IMG/VR virus record: IMGVR_UViG_3300045019_000151
Coordinates: 1 to 45,818 of that record
DNA from: a virus
Length of the DNA stretch: 45,818 nucleotides
Reading direction: 5' to 3' (one strand)
A program made the position numbers and the translations under genes. The notes beneath the pieces were generated by a model, which saw nothing but the letters and a program-made list of their open reading frames with translations, was not told the origin of the DNA and made no database searches. Below, piece after piece: positions 31,268-39,551 of the stretch. How positions within the stretch are numbered: position 1 is the stretch's first letter; every line of letters begins with the position of its first letter.

Positions 31268-32355
31268 ATAGTTTGGTTACTCAAGGGATCGCGCACCCTC
31301 CCGGTGGGATGCACGATTCCAGCGCCACCGCCTTGGTTCTAGATACTGGCAGCATGGACAGCATGATGCGCCTCGCCGAGATCATGGCAAAAGGCCGTTG
31401 GACCATGCCGAAGGAGTACAACGATTCTCCGGGCGACTGCCTTGCAGTCATCATGCAATCGATGCAATGGAAGATGAATCCATACGCGGTCGCGCAAAAG
31501 ACGCATTTCGTCGGCGGAAAGATTGGCTATGAAGCGCAGCTTATCAACGCGGTCATCACTTCGATGGCGCCGACGAAAGACCGACTTCACTACGAATGGC
31601 TGGGTGACTGGGAGAAGATCCTCGGCAAGTTCAAGGAACTCGAAAGCAAATCCAAAAAGGATGATTTCGGGCGTGCGGTGAAATACCGCGTGCCGGACTG
31701 GGATCTGAACGACGAAGCAGGCCTCGGCATCAGGGTGTGGGCCACATTGAAAGGCGAAGATGAACCGCGCGAACTGGTTTTGCTCATGGCCCAAGCAAGA
31801 ACCCGTAACTCTACGCTATGGGCTGATGATCCTCGGCAGCAGCTTGCATACCTCGCAACGAAGCGATGGGCTCGCCTTTACACCCCGGACATAATCTTAG
31901 GCGTTTACAGCCCCGATGAATTGGAAGAACCTCCGCCGCCCGCCAGCAAGCATATGGGCGACGCGCAGGTCATTCATACCGACAAGCCAGAGCTCCCCTC
32001 ATATTCCGAGGAACAGTTCGCCAAGAACCTGCCGGCCTGGAAGGAATTGATCGCCAGCGGCAAAAAGACGCCCGATCGAATCATCGCTACGGTGCAGAGC
32101 AAAGCCTTACTAAGCGACAGCCAGAAAGACCAGATTCGCGCGCTTGCCGCTGCGACTGTCATTGATGCTGCTACCGGTGAAGTCCACCAGCCTGTTCATG
32201 ACATCCACCCGCTGGAATCGCAGATGAACGGCGCTGAGGATGAAGACACCCTGTGCCTGCTGGCCGACCAGATTCGCAGCATCGATAACGAAGCAACCGC
32301 GCAGCACCTGCGCGGAATCTACCAGGCCAACCTCGATCGACTGAACAGGAGATAA
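31264..32355 (+). CDS. RecT-family single-strand annealing protein
   Basis: 363 residues. Residues about 30-130 carry the RecT-type core (MKMN-like KMNPYAVAQKTHFVGGKIGY and YEAQLINAVI, followed by HYEWLGDWEKILGKF), and YLATKRWARLYTPDIILGVY is the conserved C-terminal part of the core. The tail (about 230-363) is charged and less conserved. It anneals complementary strands with the neighbouring exonuclease. This pair supports recombination-dependent replication and repair of the phage genome. Confidence 0.85.
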   Translation: MNSLVTQGIAHPPGGMHDSSATALVLDTGSMDSMMRLAEIMAKGRWTMPKEYNDSPGDCLAVIMQSMQWKMNPYAVAQKTHFVGGKIGYEAQLINAVITSMAPTKDRLHYEWLGDWEKILGKFKELESKSKKDDFGRAVKYRVPDWDLNDEAGLGIRVWATLKGEDEPRELVLLMAQARTRNSTLWADDPRQQLAYLATKRWARLYTPDIILGVYSPDELEEPPPPASKHMGDAQVIHTDKPELPSYSEEQFAKNLPAWKELIASGKKTPDRIIATVQSKALLSDSQKDQIRALAAATVIDAATGEVHQPVHDIHPLESQMNGAEDEDTLCLLADQIRSIDNEATAQHLRGIYQANLDRLNRR

Positions 32356-32358
32356 CAC

Positions 32359-34041
32359 GTGCAGACTCACGATCTCGTTCAAGGCTCCCCGGAGTGGGAT
32401 ACCTTCCGACTCAATCACTTCGGCGCCAGCGAAGCCGCGGCGATGCTCGGCATCTCCACCAGGGTGAAGCGCTCGGAGCTGCTCCACATGAAGCACACCG
32501 GGAACGCAAAAGAATTCAGCGACTGGGTGCAGAAAAACATCCTCGATTACGGTCACGAAGTCGAAGCGCTGGCGCGGCCGCTGGTCGAGCAGATGATCGG
32601 CGAGGATCTCTATCCGGTCACGTGCTCGAACGGCGGGCGACTCTCCGCATCCTGCGACGGCCTGACCATGGGCGAAGACATCGCGTTCGAGCACAAGCAA
32701 TGGAATGCCGAGCTCGCCGCATCCGTCGCCTCCGGAATTCTCCCGGAAGAGTACATGCCGCAGTGCCAGCAGATCCTGCTGGTCACCGGTGCCAGGAGGC
32801 TGATTTTCGTCGTATCGGATGGCACCAGATCGAATATGGCGTTCCTGTGGGTGACGCCCGATCTCGGCTGGCACGAGCGCCTGGCCGCAGGGTGGGCGCA
32901 GTTCCAGAAGGATCTGGAATCCTACGTGCCGCCGGACGTGCCAGTCGAAGCGGTTGGCCGCACGCCGGAAACTCTGCCGGCGCTGCGCATCGAGGTCACT
33001 GGCATGGTCACGGCCAGCAATCTCACGCAGTTCAAAGAGCATGCCCTTGCGGTCTTCGGCGGGATCAACCGGACACTGAAAACCGACCAGGACTTTGCCG
33101 ACGCGGAGAAGACTGTGAAATGGTGCGGCGACATCGAGGAGCGTCTCAAGGCGGCGAAAGCGCATGCCTTGAGCCAGACCGAAACCATCGACGCGCTGTT
33201 CCGTGCGATCGATGACATCACGGACGTAGCGCGCAGCACGCGGCTGGAGCTGGATAAGCTGGTGAAGGCTCGCAAAGAGCAGGTCCGGAGCGAAATCCTG
33301 AAAGAGGGCGTCGATGCGCTGCACGCGCACATTGCAAGCCTGAATGAGCGCATCGGCAGGCCCTACATGCCGTTGATACCTGCGGATTTTGTCTCCGCAA
33401 TGCGGGGCAAGAAAACCGTCGCCAGTCTGCGCGATGCCGTCGCCACCACCCTGGCAAACGCGAAGATCGAGGCGAATGCGCTTGCGGATCGGATCGACGT
33501 CAATCTGAAAGCGCTAATTGAGCAGAGCGAAGGCTATTCGTTCCTGTTTCCGGACATTCCGCAGCTGGTGCGCAAGGCGCCGGAAGATTGCCGGGCAGTG
33601 GTTACCGCGCGAATCAGCGAGCACAAGGTGGCCGAGCAGCGCCGGCTGGATGCCGAGCGGGACCGCATTGCCGAAGAGGAGCGCCAGAAAGCCGAAGCCC
33701 GGATTCGTGCTGAGCAGCAGGCCGCCGCCACAACACAAGTCGTTCAGCAGAAGGAAGTCACCATTCCATTTTCGCCGGTAAACATGCCGCTGCATGCCGC
33801 CGCACAAGTCAGTCATGCGCCAGCGCAGGCGCGTACGCCGACCCTTCGCCTGGGCCAGATCAGCGAGCGCCTCGGCTTCGTGGTTACGGCGGATTTTCTC
33901 GGCACCCTGGGCTTTCCGCCGGCGGCCACTGACAAGAGCGCAAAGCTTTTCCATGAAGCCGATTTCCCACGCATCTGTAACGCGATCGCGCAGCACGCTC
34001 TCGCAGTTGGCCGCCGCGTTGCGGAGCTGGAGCCAGCGTAA
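32359..34041 (+). CDS. YqaJ-type exonuclease fused to DUF1351-like coiled coil
   Basis: 560 residues. The N-terminal 190 residues have the YqaJ/lambda-exonuclease nuclease motifs: GHEVEA (E67), CD100 in SASCDGLTM, E111-H-K113 in FEHKQWNAE. Residues about 205-310 (TASNLTQFKEHALAVFGGIN, ETIDALFRAIDDITDVARST) match the DUF1351-like coiled coil that is usually a separate protein beside RecT/YqaJ genes. The last 80 residues (RLGQISERLGFVVTADFLGT, FPRICNAIAQHALAVGRRVA) form another helical domain. It makes 3' overhangs for RecT. The fusion of all three parts is unusual in length. Confidence 0.8.
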   Translation: MQTHDLVQGSPEWDTFRLNHFGASEAAAMLGISTRVKRSELLHMKHTGNAKEFSDWVQKNILDYGHEVEALARPLVEQMIGEDLYPVTCSNGGRLSASCDGLTMGEDIAFEHKQWNAELAASVASGILPEEYMPQCQQILLVTGARRLIFVVSDGTRSNMAFLWVTPDLGWHERLAAGWAQFQKDLESYVPPDVPVEAVGRTPETLPALRIEVTGMVTASNLTQFKEHALAVFGGINRTLKTDQDFADAEKTVKWCGDIEERLKAAKAHALSQTETIDALFRAIDDITDVARSTRLELDKLVKARKEQVRSEILKEGVDALHAHIASLNERIGRPYMPLIPADFVSAMRGKKTVASLRDAVATTLANAKIEANALADRIDVNLKALIEQSEGYSFLFPDIPQLVRKAPEDCRAVVTARISEHKVAEQRRLDAERDRIAEEERQKAEARIRAEQQAAATTQVVQQKEVTIPFSPVNMPLHAAAQVSHAPAQARTPTLRLGQISERLGFVVTADFLGTLGFPPAATDKSAKLFHEADFPRICNAIAQHALAVGRRVAELEPA

Positions 34042-34097
34042 GCCTGGCAATTCCCATTCGATGTAATTCCGTCCAACCCCTACCGTCCGGAGTAACG

Positions 34098-34625
34098 ATG
34101 TTTGAACTGCCCAAGCAAAAAGTAAAACTGGCGTCAGTGAATCCGCGCGCCGAGATTCACGGCGAAGAGAAGAAGCCCGCCTTCGATCTGAAATTCGAAG
34201 CGTCCTGCGCGAATGACGTGCTGATCTATTTCCATGCCGAGCTGCGCAACATGCTGTTCAAGAAAAACGATTCGCCCGACTTGGTTGATCAGGCTGAGAC
34301 CGAGGAGGAAAAGGAAGCGCTGACCGTGCTGCGCTTCTCGAAGCTCGGCGCGCTGAAATGGGATTGGGAAGGCGTCGGCTATACCGTCACCGTTGATTAC
34401 GGCTTGGGCGGTCCGAGCGACATCAAGCTCGGCGATTGCAAGATTGACGGCTTCAGATTCTCGCCGCAGAACGGCGGCAGCGTGCTGGTGGTGTTCCGCG
34501 TGATCTGCCATCCGGAGCGCGATGATGTCGGCCGGCTGTGCGAGCTGATTCAGCGTGAGATCGAAATCACCGTTACGCCGCCTGAACCGACCAACGTCGG
34601 CGAGCTATTCAAGGACGCCGCTTAG
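34098..34625 (+). CDS. Unknown protein downstream of the RecT/exonuclease pair
   Basis: 175 residues, MFELPKQKVKLASVNPRAEI and FEASCANDVLIYFHAELRNM, beta-rich, with an acidic helix in the middle (DQAETEEEKEALTV). Ends FKDAA. This gene is often found next to RecT/YqaJ pairs; an SSB-like or recombination-helper role is a possibility only. GGAG precedes the ATG. Its stop overlaps the tail end of the reversed small gene by 4 bp. Confidence 0.6.
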   Translation: MFELPKQKVKLASVNPRAEIHGEEKKPAFDLKFEASCANDVLIYFHAELRNMLFKKNDSPDLVDQAETEEEKEALTVLRFSKLGALKWDWEGVGYTVTVDYGLGGPSDIKLGDCKIDGFRFSPQNGGSVLVVFRVICHPERDDVGRLCELIQREIEITVTPPEPTNVGELFKDAA

Positions 34626-34816
34626 GTATTGGGCTCTTCCGGCGAAGTCGGACTAGGACTGTCATCGGGCCGCTCTTCCGCATCTGGAAAGTGCTTTCCG
34701 AACAGTGAAACGTCGTTCTTCGGATCCTCGGCCCAGGCTATTGCTTCCGCAAGCCTGGTGCCGCTTGAAAACATATAGAACTTGCCGCCAATTCGGCCCG
34801 TGAAATGTTGAGACAT
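34622..34816 (-). CDS. Unknown 64-aa protein on the opposite strand
   Basis: Begins MSQHFTGRIGGKFYMFSSGT, then helix LAEAIAWAEDPKND, and ends in a proline/serine-rich tail. GGAAGGAACGTC before the ATG is a good ribosome site, which supports this strand. It is one of three minus-strand genes in the rightward operon. Function unknown. Confidence 0.55.
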   Translation of the reverse strand: MSQHFTGRIGGKFYMFSSGTRLAEAIAWAEDPKNDVSLFGKHFPDAEERPDDSPSPTSPEEPNT

Positions 34817-34908
34817 GACGTTCCTTCCCAAAAATAGAACGCTACGCCCGATTTACGTCGCTGTCCTTACAAAAACGCAGCCACTCCACAATTTAAGGAA
34901 GCACTTTG

Positions 34909-35352
34909 ATGCCAATCAAGCCTGAAAACAAGCATCGGTACCCGCCGAACTGGAAAGCGATTCGCGAGCAGGTTCTTGTTCGCGCCTGCCAGCGTTGCGA
35001 GTTCTGCGCCGCCCCGCAATACGGTGTCGGTCAGTGGATCGATGATCGTTTCCTTCTCGCGGCCGGCAGTGCTTTTTACGACCAGATGCAATACGCCTTG
35101 GTGCACTCCACGGCTCGTGAGGCGGCAGATCACTTGAACGAGACTGAACAGCCGACACCGGCTTACATCGTGATCGTGTTGACCATCGCGCACCTGGATC
35201 ACACTCCGGAGAACTGCGATCTGGAGAACCTACGCGCACTCTGCCAGCACTGCCATTTGCGGTATGACGCGCAGCATCATGCGAAGAATGCCCGAGCTAC
35301 GCGGCGGGCGAGGTTGGCTGTTGGTGAACTGTTTGATGGAGATGAGACGTGA
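34909..35352 (+). CDS. HNH endonuclease
   Basis: 148 residues. HNH features: C-x2-C at RCEFC (about 31-35), the central LDHTPENCDLENLRALC segment and CQHCHLRYDAQHH; catalytic DH is LDH (about 98-100). AAGGAAG before the ATG. Similar HNH proteins in phage recombination operons may help DNA processing or be homing-type; it has only weak similarity to the packaging-associated HNH at 23680. Confidence 0.8.
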   Translation: MPIKPENKHRYPPNWKAIREQVLVRACQRCEFCAAPQYGVGQWIDDRFLLAAGSAFYDQMQYALVHSTAREAADHLNETEQPTPAYIVIVLTIAHLDHTPENCDLENLRALCQHCHLRYDAQHHAKNARATRRARLAVGELFDGDET

Positions 35353-35366
35353 TGGCCGTCGAAGGT

Positions 35367-35984
35367 TTAATGCCTACCTATTCCAACCATACATTTAATT
35401 CTTGCAGCAGTGAGAACGCCAGACACATAGGTCAGCTCGTTTCGTGCGTCATTCCAGATGTCCTTTCTCTCACTGGGAAGAATTGGACGCCTGTGATAGG
35501 CAAACACGATTCTCGAGAATTTCTCCTTCTGCATTTCAATTTTCTTTGCAGCAATTGCCAAATGAGCAGAGTCATTCTCAAGCAAGGCGATCAAAGTTCG
35601 CATTTCATCTGGTTTCCAAAGGACCAATTCGTCCAATCTCTCACCAAATGCGGAGGTGATCTCTCTGAAATTTTCAGACGGTGCTTCTCCATCGAGATCT
35701 CGAACAACGCTCTTGATACAGGATTCGGCATCTATAAGTCTTGGCAACAACGCGGCGGCGGATATCCTGGCAAGCTGCATTTCTTCGCGATGGCGACGGC
35801 GTGTCTCTGCAGTAGCCAAAATGACTGTGCCGATCAGCGTTCCTACCGTGCCAATCGCGCCGACCCAAGTACCCCAGTCCGAGGCATCCATTTTAATTCG
35901 GCTATTGATCAGAACGCATATCAAGATCGTCGCAACAAGCATGAAGCAACCGGCGACGATCCTTTCCAAGATTGTGAATTTCAA
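35367..35984 (-). CDS. Membrane cargo protein (moron) in opposite orientation
   Basis: 205 residues, TTG start at 35984 behind GGGAGAAAA. Two membrane helices, about 5-28 (ILERIVAGCFMLVATILICV) and 36-58 (WGTWVGAIGTVGTLIGTVIL), then a 145-residue cytoplasmic helical domain. AT-rich, unlike neighbouring genes, and antisense to the operon. This architecture (two helices and a cytoplasmic sensor-like domain) is common among superinfection-exclusion and abortive-infection proteins, but no family was recognised, so the function is inferred only loosely. Confidence 0.65.
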   Translation of the reverse strand: MKFTILERIVAGCFMLVATILICVLINSRIKMDASDWGTWVGAIGTVGTLIGTVILATAETRRRHREEMQLARISAAALLPRLIDAESCIKSVVRDLDGEAPSENFREITSAFGERLDELVLWKPDEMRTLIALLENDSAHLAIAAKKIEMQKEKFSRIVFAYHRRPILPSERKDIWNDARNELTYVSGVLTAARIKCMVGIGRH

Positions 35985-36016
35985 ATTTTCTCCCTGTTTT
36001 TTGGAGAAATCGTAGC

Positions 36017-36121
36017 ATGAACCTGCAATTGGACATCTTTGCCGACGGCGCCTTGGATTATGTAGATGTTTTCGGAATTTGGATTACAAATAGAGTCGCT
36101 TGGGCCGAAACCATCCAATCC
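36017..36121 (+). pseudogene. 5' fragment of a resident gene (MNLQLDIFADGA...)
   Basis: The ATG at 36017 has a good site (GGAGAAATCGTAGC). Its first 12 codons (MNLQLDIFADGA) resemble the start of the PAPS-reductase-like gene at 36939 (MNHQLDIFAAGA). After this the frame runs into the antisense of the cargo gene at 36122 and has no coding look. Best read as a stub of a gene whose remainder was displaced by the cargo insertion. The frame stays open further, but I do not regard that part as real. Confidence 0.45.
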
Positions 36122-36556
36122 TTAATATGCTTTCGCCAATCCAATCACTATGACAACGGCTGCTACCAGAAAACAAAGCAGACTCATTGTAAGTGCGAAG
36201 AGCATGTTCACAATAGCGTATTTTCTGGATGGGTGTCTTATGACGTTCGCCATGATGCCGCGGGCGTGGACCATGAACACGGCCCAAGATGTGACTGCCC
36301 CGAGAAGGAAAATCGAAAGCGCTACAAGAGAATATGTTTTGAACTGGGTGAACTCGCCTTTTCCTATCAAGGCCTGGATGAATGCAAGCATCGCCGCGAC
36401 ACCCCCGCTATTCAGCACTCCTACTCCTTTGGCGCATTCAAGAAGAGAAGCATGCACCTTCTCCTCCTTCTTAATCATGGATTCAAGATATGTCTTCTGC
36501 TCTTCAGGAGGCAAACTAAGGTACTCGTTTTCGGCGTCTTTTATATCGAATTTCAT
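36122..36556 (-). CDS. Three-helix membrane cargo protein in opposite orientation
   Basis: 144 residues, ATG 36556 behind GGGGAGAAAGT. The N-terminal 40 residues are helical and charged (MKFDIKDAENEYLSLPPEEQ); membrane helices lie at about 44-64, 74-96 and 112-140 (last: LFALTMSLLCFLVAAVVIVI). AT-rich, antisense to the operon. Its leader and first residues (MKFDI) resemble those of the gene at 35984 (MKFTI), so both cargo genes may derive from a common module. Function not known; exclusion or membrane-defence is a guess from architecture. Confidence 0.65.
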   Translation of the reverse strand: MKFDIKDAENEYLSLPPEEQKTYLESMIKKEEKVHASLLECAKGVGVLNSGGVAAMLAFIQALIGKGEFTQFKTYSLVALSIFLLGAVTSWAVFMVHARGIMANVIRHPSRKYAIVNMLFALTMSLLCFLVAAVVIVIGLAKAY

Positions 36557-36585
36557 ACTTTCTCCCCTATAAGAGAAATCCTAGC

Positions 36586-36942
36586 ATGAAGGCCGAGCTC
36601 ACTACAGGCGAGATCGTGACGCTCGCAAAGGAATGCGACTGCCCGCACCACAACGAACCGCACTGGGTCCACGTTGATGCGACTTGGCGCAAGCGTAACG
36701 ACGAGACGCTGCGGGCCACACCATTTGCGCGCCGGTATTTCGCGATGGGCGTGCATCACAAGGAGGAGCAGATCCGAATCGCGCGGAAGCAGTTTGAAAT
36801 GAAGCACCGCGGCATTGTGCGGTTAATCCGGGAGCCGTCGGATGAAATGACGCCGGAACAGCAGGCGAGGGTAGAGCAGGACTTCGCGCACCTGGTGCAC
36901 TCAACGAGTGCGGAAAAAATGGACATGGGAGAGAGGGCATGA
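36586..36942 (+). CDS. Unknown 118-aa protein
   Basis: MKAELTTGEIVTLAKECDCP, HHNEPHWVHVDATWRKRNDE: cysteines and histidines (C18, C20 region, H22, H23) could bind metal. The C-terminal half is charged and helical (RIREPSDEMTPEQQARVEQD). Starts 43 bp into the operon after the cargo gene with AGAGAAATCC as its site; overlaps the PAPS-reductase-like gene by 4 bp. No known family. Confidence 0.6.
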   Translation: MKAELTTGEIVTLAKECDCPHHNEPHWVHVDATWRKRNDETLRATPFARRYFAMGVHHKEEQIRIARKQFEMKHRGIVRLIREPSDEMTPEQQARVEQDFAHLVHSTSAEKMDMGERA

Positions 36943-38159
36943 ACCATCAACTCGATATTTTCGCCGCCGGCGCCCGTCGTATGCAGATGACCGAGTCGAT
37001 AGAGCTTACGGTCCAGTCACTGCAGGCATACGGGGAAAGCCACGATCACTGGGGCATTGCATGGTCGGGAGGAAAAGACAGCAGCGCGACACTAACGCTG
37101 ATTATGCACCTGCTCGACACAGGGAAGGTCAAACGGCCGAAGACGCTTACCGTTTTCTATGCCGACACTCGGCAGGAGTTGTTGCCGCTAGCCGCTGCAG
37201 CGCGCCGGATTATGGACGAACTCGAGGAGCGCGGCATTCATGTTGAGATCGTTACGGCGCCGATGGACAAGCGTTTCATGGTTTATATCCTTGGCCGCGG
37301 GGTTCCTCCGCCAAATAACAACACGCTCCGGTGGTGCACCAGGCAGATCAAGATCGATCCAATGGAACAGGCGCTGCGGGATCGCCTCGATCAGCTCGAA
37401 GGCAACATCCTGATGATCACTGGCGTCCGCCAGGGTGAGAGCGCGATCAGAGACCGTCGCATCGAAATGAGCTGCGGGAAGGATGGTGCTGAGTGTGGCC
37501 AAGGCTGGTATCAGCAGATCCTGCCAAACGCAAAAGGCCTGCGCGGCCGGCTTGCCACCCTGGCGCCGCTCCTGCACTGGCGGGTGTGCCACGTCTGGGA
37601 ATGGCTCAAGCATTGGGCGCCGGCGGCGGAATTTGGTGACTGGAGCACCGCGACGATCGCGGACGCCTACGGCGGCGACGAGGCGGAAGAGATCAACGCC
37701 CGGACCGGCTGCACCGGCTGCCCGCTGGCACAGGAAGATACCGCGCTCGATACGATCCTGCTGAATCCGCATTGGTCATACCTGCGCCCGCTGAAAGGGA
37801 TAAAGCCGCTATGGCGCGAGCTCCGTGAGCCACAGCATCGACTCCGGAAAGCCGGCTTGGAAATCCTGAAGGATGGTAGCTACGCGAAGAACCCGCAACG
37901 TATGGGACCGCTCACGTTCGATGCCCGTTTGATGGGACTCGAACGCATCCTCGGAATCCAGGCAGAAGTCAACGCTGCGGCTCGCGCCGCTGGCCGGCCA
38001 CAGGTCGACCTTATCAATGGAGAAGAGGAAGCGCGCATCCGTGAATTGATCTGCCTGGAGACGTGGCCCCAAGGCTGGGACGGCGACGAGCCGATCGCTG
38101 ACACGGTGATGGATATTGTTTATCAAAATGGCGCAGTTCAGCCGCGCTTGTTCGCATAG
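36939..38159 (+). CDS. PAPS-reductase/DndC-like ATP pyrophosphatase family protein
   Basis: 406 residues. SGGKDSS (43-49) is the ATP-PPase P-loop, RWCT (131-134) and TGVRQGES (161-168) are the following family motifs. Cysteines C133, C179, C186, C258, C261 (RTGCTGC) could hold a 4Fe-4S cluster, as in DndC. DndC acts in DNA phosphorothioation; no other dnd genes are visible in the window, so this is a stand-alone phage member of the family, whose substrate is unknown. N-terminal MNHQLDIFA contains QLDIF, close to the beta-clamp motif QL(S/D)LF. Confidence 0.8.
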   Translation: MNHQLDIFAAGARRMQMTESIELTVQSLQAYGESHDHWGIAWSGGKDSSATLTLIMHLLDTGKVKRPKTLTVFYADTRQELLPLAAAARRIMDELEERGIHVEIVTAPMDKRFMVYILGRGVPPPNNNTLRWCTRQIKIDPMEQALRDRLDQLEGNILMITGVRQGESAIRDRRIEMSCGKDGAECGQGWYQQILPNAKGLRGRLATLAPLLHWRVCHVWEWLKHWAPAAEFGDWSTATIADAYGGDEAEEINARTGCTGCPLAQEDTALDTILLNPHWSYLRPLKGIKPLWRELREPQHRLRKAGLEILKDGSYAKNPQRMGPLTFDARLMGLERILGIQAEVNAAARAAGRPQVDLINGEEEARIRELICLETWPQGWDGDEPIADTVMDIVYQNGAVQPRLFA

Positions 38160-38192
38160 GTGAGTATTTACGGGAACATGGAGATAAAGAGC

Positions 38193-38372
38193 ATGAGCAC
38201 GCAACCTAAGCTGGTCCCTATTAAACAGTGGGCGAGATCGATCTTCGGCGAGAATGCCCCGCATCAAAATACGCTGCAGCGCTGGGCAAATAATGGGAAC
38301 ATTTCACCTAGAGCGACTAAGGTCGGAAAGAATTGGTTCGTTAAACCTGACGCAGAATATAAGGTCCGCTGA
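38193..38372 (+). CDS. xis: Excisionase-like protein
   Basis: 59 residues. PIKQWARSIFGENAPHQNTL, then QRWANNGNISPRATKVGKNW and FVKPDAEYKVR is the winged-helix pattern of phage excisionases. GGAGATAAAGAGC precedes the chosen ATG 38193; longer frames from 38160 or 38178 are possible. Directly before the integrase, so expressed with it from the rightward promoter. Confidence 0.85.
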   Translation: MSTQPKLVPIKQWARSIFGENAPHQNTLQRWANNGNISPRATKVGKNWFVKPDAEYKVR

Positions 38373-39483
38373 TGAATGCACGGCGCCGTAATCCAAAGAA
38401 GAAAAACTGGCCCGAAAATCTTACTGCAAAGATGATGGGTATTTCTGGTACCGGAATCCTATCACCGGAAAAACAAAGGGTCTTGGCCGAAACAGGGCTG
38501 AAGCATTCGATGCGGCAGACGCGGCGAATGCCGTCGTTGCATCGATCCGTGCCACGCAAAAGGCAGCTAACCTGGTCGAATGGGTGAGGGGTCAAGTCGG
38601 CAAAAAGCTGAGCGAATGGACCGCAGAGTATTTTGAGATCTTCCTCAAAGAACGAAACCCTGCAAAGAATTCGATCATTCAGATGAAATCGAATATCCGT
38701 TTCATCAAAGCCTCCGCCTTCGCAGAGAAGCAGATCGATGAGATTTCCACACTCGATGTTTCCAATTTCTTAAAGGAGACCGAGAAGAATCGTGGCCCCG
38801 GAGCTGCGGCGCAAACCAGGGGAACACTTCAGGATATTTTTCGGGAAGCGGAGGTGTCCGGCTTGATAGGGGCTGGTAAGAATCCAGTCACAGTTACACG
38901 CGCAGCAAAGCAGATTGTCAAACGCGATCGCCTGTCACTTGAGCAGTTCTTGGCTATTCGCGAGCATGCTAGTACATGGCTGGTGAATGCCATGAACCTC
39001 GCCTTACTTACTGGGCAGCGAAGGGAGGATATCGCAAAGGCGATGTTCGCCGATGTCAAAGACAGCTTTCTCTACGTTCAGCAGACCAAGACGGGTGCTA
39101 AGCTGCGCTTGCAGACATCCTTGCGTTTGAACGCGGTCGGGCTCTCGCTCGACGACGTGATAAAGCAATGTCGGGACAAAGTTGTGAGCAAGTACCTCAT
39201 TCATCGCACCACCTCAACGCTTAAAGCAAGAGCCGGATCTCCAATACCGCTCTATAAAATTTCGGATGACTTCGCGGCCGCACGCGAAAAGGCAGGCGTT
39301 AAACCTCAAGAAGGTAAAACACCACCATCCTTTCATGAGATTCGATCGCTTGCAGAGCGGCTTTATGACAAGGAATGCGGGCCTGGTTTCACTCAAAAGC
39401 TCCTTGGTCACAAGAGTGCATCTATGACTGCGGTCTATCACGATTCTCGAGGTTCTGAATGGACAGATGTTGCGGCTAATTAG
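38372..39483 (+). pseudogene. int: Tyrosine integrase split by a frameshift
   Basis: The N-terminal arm-binding domain starts at ATG 38372 (MNARRRNPKKKNWPENL) and is in a different frame from the rest. If one T were added in the CTTACT run at about 38420-38423, the frame would read ENLYCKDDGYFWYRNP..., joining smoothly to the catalytic part, which is open to the TAG at 39483. That part has R146, H251-x2-R254, H276 and Y285 (counted from 38584), the full tyrosine recombinase catalytic set. The catalytic fragment may still be made from GTG 38584. Could be a real mutation, a sequencing error or a programmed shift; integration host and att-binding domain would be lost if real. Confidence 0.8.
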
Positions 39484-39551
39484 ATGAATTTTGGACGATT
39501 TTAGACGCACCTTTATAAATCAAAGACTTACACGATCCCTATATCCATGGC
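39484..39551. other. Right prophage-host junction (attR region)
   Basis: Directly after the integrase stop. The in-frame TAA at 39516-39518 is the last phage-side stop; from about 39545 the sequence reads as adhesin coding DNA (IHGRYVGLNGEIDASG). The crossover core cannot be defined without attL. No tRNA or tmRNA end is present here. Confidence 0.65.

Noticed and set aside
32110-33330. Minus-strand frame of 406 codons
   Set aside because: Antisense to the RecT end and the YqaJ-type exonuclease gene, whose motifs are clear.
36122-36589. Rest of the plus-strand frame that begins at 36017
   Set aside because: Antisense to the membrane cargo gene, cysteine/histidine-rich random look; only the first codons resemble a real gene.
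39484-39551. tRNA gene at the attachment site
   Set aside because: No cloverleaf or CCA-type end seen; the host side reads as adhesin coding DNA.
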